From Calliopum simillimum (lineage: Eukaryota; Arthropoda; Insecta; Diptera; Lauxaniidae): a stretch of 64,000 nucleotides of DNA. The translations under genes were made by a program, and so were the position numbers. The notes beneath the pieces are model-generated. The model worked only from the letters and a program-made list of their open reading frames with translations, was not told the origin of the DNA and ran no database searches. Below, piece by piece: positions 11,555 through 20,927 of this stretch. The stretch lies in contig OX638368.1 of assembly GCA_951812925.1 (NCBI GenBank), forward strand, positions 120,675,309 through 120,739,308, in the 5' to 3' direction. The first letter of the stretch is position 1. Every line of letters starts with the position of its first letter.

Positions 11555-12206
11555 TCAGCCCAATTCTTTCATTCTCTTTCCAAACTTATTTTCTGTAAGT
11601 GCAACGAAATCTTTAACTTTGTCCATAACCATGCATTTCTTATCTAGGAAATAGACAGTACAATACCGACTATAATCATCAATCAAAGTTAAAATATATT
11701 TATTGCCACTCGGAGTTGTATTTTGCATAGGACCGCAAAGATCACTATGTATCAAGTCTAGAAACTGCGATGCACGGCTGTTTGACGACTTCGGGAATGG
11801 CTTACGAGTCATTTTACCCTTCAAACAGACTTCACATGAAATTTTACAGTTGCATTTTAAAATATTCACCCCATTTATCAAGCTTTTGTTGACTCCATTT
11901 TTGATTGCTTCTAAGTCTCGGTGACCAAACCGTCTATGTATACATTCTGATTTAACTCTACATACCTTTTGAGCTGCATGATCCTCATCTAAGACATACA
12001 AATTATTCTTGAGACTTGCAGTTGCATACACCTCACCATTGGACTCAATTGTACAACAATTTTGATTAAACACTATCTTGAATCCTTCTGCTGTTAGCTT
12101 GCGTACAGAAAGTAAGTTTCCATCTAATTCTGGTACAAACAAAACGTTACGTACACGTATTTTCATATTTCTGCAAACAAACATTTCATCACCAATTCCA
12201 CTTGCT
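11555..12206 (-). pseudogene. Copia protease C-terminus and truncated integrase
   Basis: After the end of protease (VLFVPELDGNLLSV) comes the integrase HHCC finger (HRRFGH ... CKISCEVC) and the first catalytic Asp in LIHSDLCGPM; LIDDYSR follows. The frame then stops just after ENKFGKRMKEL, and the next recognisable piece is the AANYLQN segment. The part that normally carries the second Asp (SDNGGE) and the catalytic Glu (QQNG..ER) is absent, so integrase is inactive by deletion. Confidence 0.85.
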
Positions 12207-13023
12207 TTAATCTCGGTTCCATCCGCTAGAAAAAATCTTGTCTCGTTGACACTCGTCCAGCTCAGTAAAGAAATTTTTGTCGCAACTCATATGACAGGTT
12301 GCTGCGGAGTCAATGAACCAATCGCACTTTTCACAACCATTAGACACTCTAAAACACAGATTTCGTTCATCTACTGTAACAATCTTTGCACGGTTTTCAT
12401 CCGTCTTCCTCTTGTTGAAACAGTTCCTGTTAATGTGTCCACGTTTACCACATGAAGAGCATTTTGGATTCCAAGTGGTCTTCTTGTGTTCCGATTTCAA
12501 AGCTACTTCTGGTTCGACAACATATTCCATTCGACGCTTTCCTTCTTGTAAAAGCTTCTCTTTTACCATATGAAGTGTGAGATCCGCCTCTGGACGTATC
12601 TCCAAAGAAGATACCAGCATGTTGTAATCTTCTGATAGACTCCCTAGCAAGAATGCCACGACCGTAGGTTCTTGAAAATCCTCACCTAAATCTTGCAGGC
12701 GATCAACAATATCTAATAACTCACCTATATGAGCCTCCATAGACCGACCAACTTGCATACGTTTTGATGCTAATTGCCGCAACAAACTGACCTTGTTTGT
12801 GAGATTTGTCTTCTCGTGGTATGCCTTTAGTGCTTGCCAATATTCACTTGCATACTTCAGCTTCTTAATATGAATTTTCTGTGATTCTTCAACAGCTAAG
12901 CCTATTGTCGCACGCGCCTTTCCGTCCCTGATAAGCCATTTTCAACAGTAAAAGCTCCATGTTGAACTTCCACGTGTGATAATTGCTGTTGTTCAGCTTG
13001 GGAAACTGCAGTTTAAAATCCAT
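12207..13023 (-). pseudogene. Copia gag and start of protease
   Basis: The start codon is at 13021-13023 (MDFKLQFPKL), followed by LNNSNYHTWKF typical of copia gag. One frameshift near 12930 separates this from the rest (GLAVEESQKIHI onwards), which runs to a CCHC zinc knuckle (CSSCGKRGHINRNC) and a protease site reading WFIDSAATCHM. The usual Asp-Ser-Gly triad is Asp-Ser-Ala here. A second frameshift near 12225 splits protease. Confidence 0.85.
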
Positions 13024-13097
13024 TCTCCAATAAAATCAAAAATTTATCCAGCGACGCGTTTTATACAATAAGTGAAAACAATTTTAGGCGTAGATGT

Positions 13098-13108
13098 GGC
13101 CCATAACC
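13098..13108 (-). other. Copia primer-binding site
   Basis: The minus strand reads GGTTATGGGCC directly after the 5' LTR. This is the sequence copia elements use to pair with an internal part of initiator tRNA-Met. Confidence 0.85.
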
Positions 13109-13284
13109 TCTTAGAAAAATATAAACACAGAAGTATACAATTCGTTTGAAGATTTATTAGGAAGTGAAAAAATATTTGAATAAAATTATGTTTTGAAAAT
13201 ACAAAATATCAATGTTACACAGATTCAAATATTTAGAAAACAAAAGGTTCTTTGAGAACAAGTGTTATTGAAATTATCGCAACA
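13109..13284 (-). repeat. Copia 5' LTR, abutting the IR-2 stop codon
   Basis: 176 bp. Its TGTTGCG end touches the target duplication that contains the IR-2 stop codon. In minus-strand sense it holds AATAAA (near 13165), which the 3' LTR lacks, so it might supply a poly(A) signal to IR-2 transcripts. That last point is inference. Confidence 0.9.
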
Positions 13285-13285
13285 C

Positions 13286-15361
13286 TTATTTCTCAAAAAA
13301 TGTGCTCACAAATAATTCTAATGAAAAAACAATTACAGAAACAAGATATCCAAGCCCAAGCATTGCCCATCCAAAACTAAAATACGATAAGTCCAGTGCA
13401 TTAAATAACTGCTCATGATCAACGAAAAAACGCAGAATTCCTGCTTCAATACCATCCCGGGTGAGGTCATTTATAGCTTTCTCCATCAAACCCGCCTCGA
13501 ATGCCTTTAAAAGTAGGGTCTCCATCACTTCATGATACGGTGAAGTCAATGGCATAATAAATCCACCAACCATGCTAAACATCTCTACATTCAGCAAACG
13601 TACACGTGGGGTACGCAGGAAATATTGTTGAGGAGCATAAAAATCATATACCCACTGTGTTATTAATGTTATATAGGAATTGTTAAGTTGACGCTGATAG
13701 CTCAGAGTAGTATTATAATCGACCATGATCATTTTAGCGCGTAATTGTGGATCATCAGGAATAAATGGTAAAAAAGATTCAAACATACTAATGGAATATG
13801 GTGAGGCGATGACATCAGCGTAGCTATTTAATTGTGGTTCATAAATCGGGTTTGTCAGGAAACTCGTCAAGAGTGTTATATACGAGTTTGCCACAAAAAA
13901 TCCGAATAAAATTTGCAGTAAATACATCAATATTAATTGTTTTTTCTGATGTTTTGGTTGTGCAGCGTTTTGAGAATACATTATTAGTGCTAAGGCTTGT
14001 AGAAAAGAACACATGAATGTATAAAATTCATGTTGAAGGTAACGTATTAGGGATTTGTCCGTAATATAGGTTGGTTTTGCGTGGGAAACATTACTTTCCC
14101 TTTGCCATTTGATACCAATGGTGTCATGTTCATCGCTGACAGAAAGACATTTTTCATTTTTTTCCTTATTATCTGTAGTTTTTAAACATTTAATTGATTT
14201 TCGTTCTGAAACTGCCTTATATTTTTTATCTTTTCTTCCAAGAGATTTTGAATTTTTTCGAAACAACTGAGCAATTTGTAAAAATAAGTAATTTTTAGCA
14301 ATGTCAATAATCATTTTTGTTCTGGCATTTTCTGCACTTTGTTCAGATCTAGTGTGGTTTTGCATTTTTTGCCGTAAATTATCTCCCAAATAATACAAAA
14401 AAGCCACAATGAGTAAATAAAGGGCTAAAGTTATCCACAAAGCTTTATCAAATGGCGCTAACAGATAATGCGTTGTACTGATGGGTTTGGCATGCGGAAC
14501 TAGCATATAGAATTTAACCAATTCAAAAGTAAAAGTATTTAAAAAATCTTCATTGAGCATAGCATAAGGATGTGCTGTTATATCAATGTGACCTTTTTTT
14601 AAAGCTTTGAGCATTTCCTCGTAGTTGATGGTAGCGGGATAAGGTGGTGGCAGCATAACTTCTTCAATGCTTGCATTATAATGATTAATGAAATACATAA
14701 AAATTTTCATATATTTTCCGGTGTACACCAATTGTCCTTTACGATTTATATACTGAAATACTGCAGGTGGATTCATACCTAAAGGTGTACGTATTGGTTG
14801 TCCCAAAAAATCGAGAGGCACCACTAAACGAAAATAATCTGGCGTATTATGCACCATAATGGCATGGACTTTGGGAAAAGGCCGATAACTGGCAAAGTGC
14901 TGCTGCTTGGTCGCTTCAAAAGCGAAAAGTGCCATGACACGCGTATATCCTTGTGACCAACACCAGTTGAAAAGCCATTGCAGCTGCTGAAGTTCCAATA
15001 TGGGCTGCTGCACAACGAAAAGCAATTTTGTTTCACGCATTCGATACAGCAGTTGATTGAGTAGCTTCAGTGGTTCCACGTCTTCTGTTGAGTTCTTGAG
15101 ATGGACTACTGTCATCAGCTGTTTCTTAAATGCGTGTATTAGTCGGTAGCTTATGTTGCCAGTTATCATGAGTTGTGGTAGCTGCGTTGGCATTAAGTTA
15201 TGCGATTTCTCGAGGTTTATGAAAATATTTGTTTCAACATCTGGTAATAAATTGAGTTCACGAATTTTATCTTGCACCGCCGTTGAGTCGATTGCTTTGG
15301 TGTTGTAGACTTGCATCATAATTAATATGATCAATATTTCAATTAAATATTTTGTATACAT
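13286..15361 (-). CDS. IR-2: divergent ionotropic receptor (chemoreceptor), intact
   Basis: Intact 691-residue single-exon IR of the large divergent insect clade (Ir20a-like group, with the Ir52, Ir56, Ir60 and Ir94 genes of Drosophila). Signal peptide ~1-24; amino-terminal domain to ~190 with sequons at 69 and 90; S1 lobe ~190-300 (NHYNAS sequon at 229); TM1 ~306-325; hydrophilic loop ~326-445; pore ~449-469; TM2 ~475-502 (NSYITLLTSFLT); S2 ~503-650; TM3 ~660-688. Expected to be a plasma-membrane, ligand-gated cation channel subunit in taste or smell neurons, working with co-receptors encoded elsewhere. The start is the ATG shared with IR-5 and IR-6. The loop lacks 15 residues present in IR-4 and IR-5. 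The stop codon is inside the copia target duplication. Glutamate-binding residues are not evident, as usual for divergent IRs; the exact Drosophila counterpart is unknown. Confidence 0.9.
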   Translation of the reverse strand: MYTKYLIEILIILIMMQVYNTKAIDSTAVQDKIRELNLLPDVETNIFINLEKSHNLMPTQLPQLMITGNISYRLIHAFKKQLMTVVHLKNSTEDVEPLKLLNQLLYRMRETKLLFVVQQPILELQQLQWLFNWCWSQGYTRVMALFAFEATKQQHFASYRPFPKVHAIMVHNTPDYFRLVVPLDFLGQPIRTPLGMNPPAVFQYINRKGQLVYTGKYMKIFMYFINHYNASIEEVMLPPPYPATINYEEMLKALKKGHIDITAHPYAMLNEDFLNTFTFELVKFYMLVPHAKPISTTHYLLAPFDKALWITLALYLLIVAFLYYLGDNLRQKMQNHTRSEQSAENARTKMIIDIAKNYLFLQIAQLFRKNSKSLGRKDKKYKAVSERKSIKCLKTTDNKEKNEKCLSVSDEHDTIGIKWQRESNVSHAKPTYITDKSLIRYLQHEFYTFMCSFLQALALIMYSQNAAQPKHQKKQLILMYLLQILFGFFVANSYITLLTSFLTNPIYEPQLNSYADVIASPYSISMFESFLPFIPDDPQLRAKMIMVDYNTTLSYQRQLNNSYITLITQWVYDFYAPQQYFLRTPRVRLLNVEMFSMVGGFIMPLTSPYHEVMETLLLKAFEAGLMEKAINDLTRDGIEAGILRFFVDHEQLFNALDLSYFSFGWAMLGLGYLVSVIVFSLELFVSTFFEK

Positions 15362-15657
15362 TTTTAGTACTATTTTGGTAAAAAGAAATTTAGCATTGAT
15401 TTAATTTAGTTTTTTCTATCTATATTGTAATGTTTTACCTTTGACTTTTTACATCCAAGTGAATCCTTTAATGATTTATCGCACATTGAAATATAAACTG
15501 ATGGTTAAGCATTTTTAAAATAAAACATTGTGATTTCTTATTTACACTGTACTACATTAAAAAAACCCCAAGGGTCTTGCAATATTGTTGCAACCGTACA
15601 ATGATTTTACTCGTATATACTATATAGTAGAAGCACTGTTATTTTATTGATTGAATT
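15362..15657 (-). promoter_or_regulatory. Conserved IR 5' flank (candidate promoter), copy 2
   Basis: Same motifs as upstream of IR-1, including AAATCATTAAAGGATTCACT and ACAATATAGAT, then ACCCCAAGGGTCTTGCAATA on the plus strand about 200 bp from the ATG. The block is cut by the mariner at 15659. Confidence 0.5.
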
Positions 15658-15658
15658 C

Positions 15659-16824
15659 AGGAGTGAGATCGAAAAAATCTTAACACACGTTTTACCTGAT
15701 AATTTTTTTTGGGTTTAAAATTTTAAAAATTCTAGTTATCTTTGAAAAATATGTCACTTATTATTTTTAATGACACACATGTTGATTTGTTGTGAATTTG
15801 ATCAAAATGAGTGAAGAAAAAGAATTACGTCTTAAAATTATCAAAAATTTTCAAAAAATCCAAATTGGTCCTACAAAAAATTGGCTAAAGAATTGAAGGT
15901 CTGCCGTCAAACTGTTTCCAATGTTATTAAGCAGTTTCAGGAAAATTTGACCATCGATAGGATACCTGGTTCAGGAAGAAAACAAGGACCACCTGATATT
16001 GGGAAAGCCAAGAAAATTGAAAGTATATTGAAAATATCTCCAAACACATCCGCTAGAAAAGCTGCCCGGTTAGCCCAGTGCTCTGACTATTTGGTGCGAA
16101 AAGTTAAAGCTAATGCAGGTTTGAAAACATACAAAGTCCAAAAAGTTCCAGACAGGTATGCTGCAAAATATTTAGACGCCAAAAGTAGGGCTGGGAAATT
16201 AAAATCGAATTTTATACAAAAATATTCATGTTGTAAATGGACGACGAAACTTATGTACTGGCAGATTTTACGCAGCTTCAGGTCAAAATTTTTATGTTGC
16301 TGATGCTCGAGGAAATGTCGAAGAACAATTTAGAATCCAAAAGCAGACAAAATTTCCTAAAAAATTCCTGGTATGGCAAGCTATATGCAGTTGCGGCAAA
16401 AGAAGCAAGTCATTTGTTACAGTTGGCTCTATAAATACCGAATATACATCAAAGAATGTTTGAAAATAAAGACTTCTTCCTTTTATAAGAGAGCACAATT
16501 TGTCCACATATTTTTGGCCCGATTTGGCATCATGTCACTACGGCAAGAAAGCTATGGAGTGGTACCAAAGTAATAACATAGTTTTTGTACCAAGAGAGGC
16601 CAATCCTCCAAATTGTCCGGAGCTAAGACCAGTGGAGAGATATTGGGCTCTTATGAAAAAAAAAATTAAAGAGCACAAAGGGGTGTCCCAAAATATCGAA
16701 AATTTTAAAAGGAGATGGGCAAACTGTTCCAAAAGGGGTGTCTGAAACAACTATCAAATCTCTAGATCAACCGTTTAAAAATTATTGAATTTTACATATG
16801 TTAAGATTTTTCGATCTCACTCCT
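15659..16824 (+). mobile_element. Tc1/mariner-superfamily element with both terminal repeats
   Basis: Terminal inverted repeats of 26-27 bp start AGGAGTGAGATCGAAAAA (15659-15685 and 16799-16824) and differ by one base. The element sits in the IR-2 5' flank; the empty site ATTGTATTATATACATACTATGG is visible at 28346-28368. TA follows the right end, while the left flank reads TC, so the left TA is probably mutated. It contains one broken transposase. Confidence 0.85.
15807..16788 (+). pseudogene. Mariner-type transposase, frameshifted
   Basis: The start ATG at 15807 (MSEEKELRLK) leads into a helix-turn-helix (LAKELKVCRQTVSNVIKQF) after a frameshift near 15870. The catalytic domain is in pieces: first Asp in MDDETYV (about 16237), second in WPDLASCHYGK (about 16508) and a third acidic position in CPELRPVERYW (about 16620). 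At least three frameshifts separate them. The spacing and the xxYWxxMK tail resemble the DD41D 'rosa' group of mariner elements from fruit flies; this assignment is from memory of the motif style and is tentative. Confidence 0.75.
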
Positions 16825-17340
16825 TATATACATACTATGGTGCCTGTACTAAAATGTTCAAAATTACTTTAATTTCACCGTCATTCTAAAATTTTATCAT
16901 AATTTTATCTTTGTGAACCTCTTGAGTAGTATACGAATTATTTCAATTTGGAAATTTTATTATTACCCATCGAAATCTGAAAGATGTTATTCAGAAAGTG
17001 GGCTAAGAATGTGTTTTGGAATTTTTTTAAGTTCATTAGAGATTGCGTAAAGCCTTCAATATATGATTACTTTTTTTGAAAAGGTCGAAGTGAGTTTTAT
17101 AATAAATCTGGTATGGTTAGAGCCTTTTTCTAGATGTCTGGTTTACGTACTAATCACAATTATAACCAACAGTTTTCAGGTGAACTCAACCGTTTCTGGT
17201 CACAATTACCCCTTCAAATTCTTCAAAAGCTCCTCCCCCCAATAAAAAAAAAGTTAACAATATAAATGTTTTAGTACTTCGCACATAAAAATGTACTTTT
17301 TATTCAAAAATGGTTAAGAATTAATATTATAAAAATGTGA
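16825..17340. repeat. Upstream duplicon, copy 2
   Basis: Continuation of the IR-2 5' flank after the mariner, matching 61820-62324 closely, including CAACCGTTTCTGGTCACAAT and a C-rich CTCCTCCCCCCAATAAAAA. At 17310-17325 it keeps the empty site of the Helitron found at 62325-63253. Confidence 0.75.
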
Positions 17341-17972
17341 TCATTGAGTTTTTATAGCATTTCTATGAAATTATATGGAAATAAGCCCTTTTGTTTTGAA
17401 ATGCGACTTTTGATCACGATTTTACCTTGGAAAAATGCATTTTTTGTGATGAATTTTGAACTAGAGGATGCATTTTAGAATGGTTATGGTGATGGCATTC
17501 TTAGGTTTGTTCGAGGTTGCAAGTGGTTTTACGCCCTTTTGGAAAATCACTCCTCAATTCATCTCATAAGTACTCGTACCTATAATATCATTTATAAAAT
17601 CACAGTTATTTTGACTTTTGCTGTGGGTTAGCTCATTTCAACAATTTATAAAGGTACACATTTTTTAAAAAAACCTACTTGCATTATTTTTGCTGCAAAT
17701 TGGAAAAATAGTAGAAACGCTATTTGTTTTACTTATATTTTAAATATAGACCATCAAAAAATTTTATTCAGATACCATTTAGAAATAGTTATGAAGGTTT
17801 TTAGAGAGATAGTAAGTAACAAAATATAAATTTTTAGTCCAGTGATTAGTTTTCTGATCAAAAAAATTAGAACCACCAATTTCTCAATTGGAATCGTTTT
17901 ATTTCGGCATCTTAAAACAAATGTCAAAAATCGATATCGAGATCATTGCCACATTTAAAGTTATTTCGAAAT

Positions 17973-18006
<34 letters not shown>

Positions 18007-18053
18007 CTAAGTTTATCCAATCTTTTTTCATATATCAAAATAACTTCACTGAG
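17341..18053. other. Spacer with an A-run, nothing recognised
   Basis: AT-rich, without coding features. A pure A-run of about 28 bases at 17976-18004 lies just outside the mariner relic that follows. Confidence 0.4.
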
Positions 18054-18830
18054 TCAAATATTTTCCATTCTTATTGAGAACCACTCGCCATCTTCGGGCG
18101 AAATCATAATACGGTCCTTAAAAGATTCCTGGGGCTTCCGCTCGAAAAACTCGGTCAAGACCATTTTGCAATCCACTAGGGAATTCAATTTTACGCCATC
18201 AAGATAATTATGCAACGAGTGAAACAAATGGTAATCCGAAGGTTCAAGATTTGTGCTGTACGGTAAATGCATTAAAACTTCCCAACCAAGCTCCCTCAGT
18301 TTTTGGCGAATCACCAAAGAAGTATGTGGCCAGGCGTTGTCGTGATTAAAGGCGATGCCCTTTCTGTTGACTAATTCCGGACGTTTTTCCTTGAGCGCTT
18401 TATTCAATTTTGTTAATTGCTGACAGAACATTTCCGAATTAATCGTTTGGCTAAGCAAAAAAGCTTTTAGTACACAGGACCCTTGCAGTCCAACCAAATA
18501 CTCAGCAAAACCTTCCTTGGCGTCAGCTCCGGCTTTGCGACGATTTGACCATGATCTTTTTCGCACATTACTATCATACTGAAATGCGTTCAGAAAGATT
18601 TTTTTCACTCAGATTATGTAGCGATGTTGCGACACCTTATGTGTCGGTCTTCCTCCACTTTTTCAAGAATTTAGTCCACTTTTTTGGTGCGTGCAACAAG
18701 ATTTAAATCAAAATTTCTAGAGCGGAATCAATCATACTTGGATGCACGCCATATGTCTGTAAATAGCTTTTTCTGTACTTTAAATCAAGGATAACTCGGA
18801 TCTCAGACATGATAAAAAAAATTGGTTGCT
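18054..18830 (-). pseudogene. Mariner (DD34D-type) transposase relic
   Basis: An open stretch of 184 codons (18054-18608) carries FNHDNAWPHTS (second catalytic Asp) and LEPSDYHLFHSL (third Asp, mariner signature PSDYHLF). The normally conserved PPYSPDLAPSDY has decayed to LPYSTNLEPSDY. Upstream, helix-turn-helix remains of the KVEEDRHIRCRNIAT kind can be followed to about 18800, with frameshifts and stops. The first catalytic Asp region is missing. I did not find convincing terminal repeats. Confidence 0.8.
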
Positions 18831-20035
18831 AGATTTGGATTTTTGAAATGAAAGACTGGGCTTCAAGCCGCGTTATCAGGTTTTGTGGCTAAAGATTTCC
18901 ATACAAGATATATTGTAGCAATTCTAAGGCCGCATTCAACATCGAATTTTACATTGAAAATGATTTTTTTTTTGTTTTTGTTTGTTACTGTTCTAAAAAA
19001 AACGCAAAAATTTATTTTTATTTTCTTCACCAAAAAATTCCTAAAAAGATAATATTACGTTAACTCGATCAGCTAGAATTTTCAGAAATACAATTTTGGA
19101 ATCTACAAATGAACGGAAAACTAACTGCATACTCAGTTTTTAGTTGATTTTTGTCAAACCTTTTTTTATATACAGAAACAATGTAGGTCAGGGCCATTTA
19201 CTTACCGAAATTCGACCCTGAAAATCGATTAGCTCATTGACCAAGTTAAAAAAAATAACTTTTTCTGGAACGACATCGAGGTAAAACCGAGCTTGGCCTC
19301 TTTTTTGTCGTATCTTGGACTTAGTTTGTAATCAATTTGTAACCAAGCTATGGTAATACTCATTAAAACCAATATCTTCTTCATTAATCGATGTTATCTA
19401 AAACCGAAAAAAAAATCTTACAAAAAGACAATAAAGCCTTAAAGCAATTAGACATGAAAAATGATTTAAAGCAATACATATTTTCATTAATTAATCTATT
19501 TATTGGGGAGAAAATAACTAACTTTGTTTAGGTTTGCGTGCAAAACTACTTTCCAACTTTAAAATTTATTCTAATTCTCAAAAACCGTATTGCAAACTAG
19601 CCTGAGTGATAGATAGCTCAAAATATTTTTATTAAAAATACCAGGACTCAATGCGCTTTCGTGACCAGAGTTAGTGCAATCGACTTGATATCATAAAAAA
19701 AGTAAAAAAAAAATTTGTATTATTAAAAATGGAAAAATTTTGGACTCAGCACTTTTTATTACTTTTAATTTTTACCATTTAAACATGTTATTTTGATGTT
19801 TAATTTTTTTACGCTTCTTATGGGTCGTCTTATTACCTTTCGAATGGCATATAAAAGTTATTTTGACCCGGAAATGTACTTAGCACAGTTTCTCATTAAG
19901 CTGACGATACCTATATTACAATTTATGTAGGTACATAAATTTTGTTAATAGTTTTCTCCATACAGTGTTCCTACGTTTTTTTTTTATGAAAACCCCCCCA
20001 GGAGCAAATCCTGCGCACGGCCCTGCTAGAGATAT
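18831..20035. other. Spacer, nothing recognised
   Basis: AT-rich DNA with many short homopolymers. No coding region, terminal repeat or copy elsewhere in the window was recognised. Confidence 0.35.
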
Positions 20036-20927
20036 CTCTTTTTTTTTTTGTACAGAGGTGACACTTTCTTGTTCATTATTTGATAGCCACGATATCAAGT
20101 TTTCTAACGATAGCCTATAAAAATGCGGAGATATAGCATTTTGGGTGTTTTCCACAGATCATAACTAACCATAAGCCAAATACGGACAGCAAAATATTTT
20201 TATATACCAGTTATATTACTGGATTTCTAAAAACATCTTAGCTAAGAATTTCATATTTGTGTCAAAGATATCCAAATCTCTTGGGTAAGTATTCTTAAAA
20301 CTTAAATTTTGTTGTACAGTGCTATTACTCAACTAATATTTTGTTGATTAACCGCAATGAGCGAAAAAATTCGTCGCACTTAATTCTGACTGCTGCCTAT
20401 CAGAATTGTTTCAATTTATTGTATCCAAATATATATGAATTACATTGTTTGGAGTCAACCAGCCTAGAAATTAATATTTAAGCACATTTCAAGTTAAAAA
20501 AGTCAATATCATCTTATAAAATACAAAACAAAAACAAAAAAAAAAATATTCAAAAAGTACTGAATAGAACTTTAATAGAAAGCAGAAGTCAATAAGAATA
20601 ACAAAGAATCAGAAATGTTTGAAATGCCTTAGAGAACTGAAAATGAAAATCGTGCGAAAAATATCGAAAGACGCACAAAAACTTCGAAGAAAATAATCCA
20701 AAAGTCGGAAAAAATTATTTAATAGTAAAGGAGCATTGGAAGATACGAAAAAATTTAAAAACCATCTAGGATCATCAAGAACATTGAAAAATACACAATA
20801 GTATAAAAAACAACATAAAAAAGTTGAAAACAATCGAAACAACCTAAAATGTCATAATCCTTGAATATTAGAATAGTACTTAAAATTGCAAATATCGAGA
20901 AAAACGTTGAAAAATATCTTTTAATGA
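20036..20927. repeat. Upstream duplicon copy plus A-rich purine tract
   Basis: 20040-20500 matches 5190-5570 and 46260-47230. It is followed by an A/G-rich tract (20500-20927) with GAAAATGAAAATCGTG at 20640-20655. The same tract occurs at 47250-48648, where a DINE-1-like element is inserted; here it is uninterrupted and gives the empty site. Long open frames on the minus strand are compositional only. Confidence 0.65.

Larger units (their letters stand above)
9249..13284 (-). mobile_element. Copia (Ty1/copia) LTR retrotransposon, full-length but defective
   Basis: Two direct 176-bp LTRs (9249-9424 and 13109-13284) differ at only three positions by eye. They are flanked by the 5-bp duplication CTTAT (9244-9248 and 13285-13289). 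In minus-strand sense the order is LTR, primer-binding site, gag, protease, integrase, reverse transcriptase, RNase H, polypurine tract, LTR, the Ty1/copia order. The pol frame is broken several times and part of integrase is gone, so it cannot move by itself. The close LTR match means recent insertion. It lies exactly at the IR-2 stop codon. Confidence 0.95.
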
